Source: Spirochaetaceae bacterium
Lineage (GTDB): Bacteria; Spirochaetota; Spirochaetia; DSM-27196; SLST01
DNA length: 6,566 nt
Assembly: GCA_007129695.1 (NCBI GenBank)
Contig: SKVA01000430.1
Location: 1 to 6,566, forward strand
Direction: 5' to 3'
Part shown: positions 5,452 through 6,566 of the stretch, one piece after another
How positions within the stretch are numbered: position 1 is the stretch's first letter
Layout: the number at the start of each line of letters is the position of its first letter
The notes under the pieces: generated by a model
The model's input: the letters and a program-made list of their open reading frames with translations, nothing else
Databases searched by the model: none
Told to the model about the DNA's origin: nothing
Translations under genes and position numbers: made by a program

Positions 5452-6566
5452 AGTTCCTGGAAGCGACCGATCTGTCGCTCGAGTACCAGACGTCGCAGGG
5501 GCCGTTACGCGCCGTCGACGGGGTGTCATTCTCCATCGACGAGCCCGGACAGACGCTCGGCATCATCGGCGAATCGGGCAGCGGCAAGACGAGCATGGTG
5601 TCGGTGCTCACGCGCGTGTTCGCGCGAAACGTCGGCGCGGTCGGCGGCCGTGTCGTGATCAACGGACGCGATATCACCGCGCTGTCGATGGAGGAGTACC
5701 GCAAGAGCGTCCGGTGGAACCAGATTTCGGTCGTCTTCCAGGGCGCGATGAACTCGTTCAACCCGGTGATCCAGATCGGGTTGCAGGTCGCCGAGCGGCT
5801 TCTGATCGACCGACGCATGGACCGCAAGGAGGCGCTCAAAGAGGTCGAGCGGCTGTTCGACCTGGTCGGGCTCGCGCCCGACGCGGTTCGCCTCTACCCG
5901 CACGAGTTGTCGGGTGGCATGAAGCAGCGCGCCGCGATCGCGTCCGCGCTCAGCCTGAACCCTTCGCTCGTGATTCTGGACGAGCCGACATCGGCGCTCG
6001 ACGTCAGCGTCCAGGCGCAGATCATGAACCTGCTCAAGACGCTCAAGTGGGAGCGGCAGCTCTCCTACATCTTCATCACGCACGATATCGCGCTCGCAGC
6101 CGATTTGGCCGACACGGTCGCGGTCGTGCACGCCGGAGAGCTCCGCGAGTTCGGCCCGGCCGACACGGTCCTCACCGCGCCGAAGGACCCGTACACCGAG
6201 CGACTCCTGTCGAGCGTCCCGCGTCTGCACGGGCCCGACAGGCCCGGCTTCCTGACCGGCGCGCCACCCGACCCGTTCGCCCGGTCCGCCGGTTGCCGCT
6301 TCGCCGACCGCTGCCCGCGCGCGTTCTCTCTCTGCACCGTCGCCCCGCCCCCGCTCGTCGACGTCGGCCCCGTGCACACCGCGCGCTGCTGGCTCCACGT
6401 CGACGAGTCGCAACGCCCGTCCGTGAACTCACCCCCGGCCGCCGCCGCACCCCCCAGCGACGCCGCGCCGCCGCGTGATGCGGCACCAACCAGCGACGCC
6501 ACACCGCTCGTCCGCGTGCGCGATCTACGCGTGTCGTTCGCGCGGCGCAAGGGGCTGTTCCGCAAG
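5448..6566 (+). CDS. Opp/Dpp-type ABC ATPase, probably a DppD-DppF fusion (3' end outside window)
   Basis: A cytoplasmic ATPase powering the importer; 373 residues are visible and the frame is still open at the window edge. The first nucleotide-binding domain is complete: Walker A GESGSGKT (41-48), Q-loop Q98 in 'VVFQGAMNSFNP', signature LSGGM (154-158), Walker B 'LVILDEP' with D178 and E179, D-loop SALD (182-185) and switch histidine H212. An oligo_HPY-type C-terminal region follows, with four cysteines at 283, 289, 296 and 314 ('GCRFADRCP...C...CW'), which in some relatives bind an iron-sulfur cluster. Instead of stopping here, as DppD or OppD proteins do at about 320-340 residues, it passes through a Pro/Ala/Ser/Asp linker (about 318-353). 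It then enters 'LVRVRDLRVSFARRKGLFRK', the usual opening of a DppF/OppF domain. All catalytic residues of the first domain are intact, so it should be active. Confidence 0.92.
   Translation, partial: MKFLEATDLSLEYQTSQGPLRAVDGVSFSIDEPGQTLGIIGESGSGKTSMVSVLTRVFARNVGAVGGRVVINGRDITALSMEEYRKSVRWNQISVVFQGAMNSFNPVIQIGLQVAERLLIDRRMDRKEALKEVERLFDLVGLAPDAVRLYPHELSGGMKQRAAIASALSLNPSLVILDEPTSALDVSVQAQIMNLLKTLKWERQLSYIFITHDIALAADLADTVAVVHAGELREFGPADTVLTAPKDPYTERLLSSVPRLHGPDRPGFLTGAPPDPFARSAGCRFADRCPRAFSLCTVAPPPLVDVGPVHTARCWLHVDESQRPSVNSPPAAAAPPSDAAPPRDAAPTSDATPLVRVRDLRVSFARRKGLFRK
6399..6506 (+). other. Low-complexity Pro/Ala-rich interdomain linker coding segment
   Basis: This codes for about 36 residues dominated by Pro, Ala, Ser and Asp, with an imperfect 'PSDAAP / PRDAAP / TSDATP' repeat. 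An 11-base exact direct repeat (CCAGCGACGCC, 6454-6464 and 6490-6500) underlies it. No stop codon interrupts the frame, so it joins the first ATPase domain to the start of a second. Its length and composition fit a flexible tether. Confidence 0.7.

Noticed and set aside
5714..6478. Alternative + strand frame and several minus-strand frames within the ATPase gene
   Set aside because: Arg/Ala/Pro-rich products without motifs, whereas the frame from 5448 contains every ABC ATPase motif in order.
6454..6500. 11-base direct repeat in the linker as a mobile-element or regulatory repeat
   Set aside because: It is explained by the repeated Ser-Asp-Ala codons of the Pro/Ala linker, with only two copies and no flanking structure.
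1..6566. CRISPR array, tRNA/rRNA gene, insertion sequence or attachment site
   Set aside because: The window is almost entirely coding on the + strand. The only gaps are 46, 9 and 1 bases, and no repeat array, RNA-gene or transposase signature was seen.

Overview
The window carries a tightly packed, rightward-reading operon for an Opp/Dpp-type (peptide/nickel/oligosaccharide) ABC importer. All genes are on the + strand, and both the first and the last run off the window. Third codon positions are strongly G/C-rich and every gene start has a Shine-Dalgarno-like sequence. The solute-binding protein has a plain Sec signal peptide without a lipobox cysteine. Together these suggest a high-GC bacterium, probably one with a periplasm. 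I cannot assign a phylum from the sequence, and a few traits (Ig-like C-termini, permeases with long loops) also recall importers of thermophilic archaea and deep-branching bacteria.

Layout: (1) positions 2-538, the 3' end of a secreted-looking protein with a sialidase/BNR-like beta-propeller blade, an IPT/TIG or Ig-like domain and a short C-terminal coiled coil; (2) 585-2957, a 790-residue family 5 solute-binding protein; (3) 2967-4016, a DppB/OppB-type permease starting at TTG; (4) 4018-5451, a DppC/OppC-type permease with an unusually large extracytoplasmic insertion; (5) 5448 to the window end, a DppD/OppD-type ATPase that continues through a Pro/Ala-rich linker into what looks like a second, DppF-like ATPase domain. 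The gaps are 46, 9, 1 and -4 bases, so genes 2-5 are almost certainly co-transcribed and translationally coupled. The sialidase-like gene may belong to the same transcript.

The most striking observation is in the solute-binding protein. Its two halves are in the reverse of the usual order. The mature protein opens directly with what is normally the middle and C-terminal part of a family 5 binding protein, and the normal N-terminal part follows it, ending at the usual 'GPY...' strand. This is the signature of a circular permutation, with the new termini placed at the boundary between the 'NPxYW' segment and the 'xDxIxFRxI' segment, and with an added C-terminal Ig-like domain. The partner DppC-type permease carries about 170 extra extracytoplasmic residues and the ATPases are fused, so the whole importer departs from the E. 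coli Dpp/Opp plan. A reasonable working model is that the binding protein captures an oligopeptide or oligosaccharide outside the membrane and docks on the permease pair, with the inserted domain possibly helping. The fused ATPase drives import. The substrate cannot be read from the sequence.
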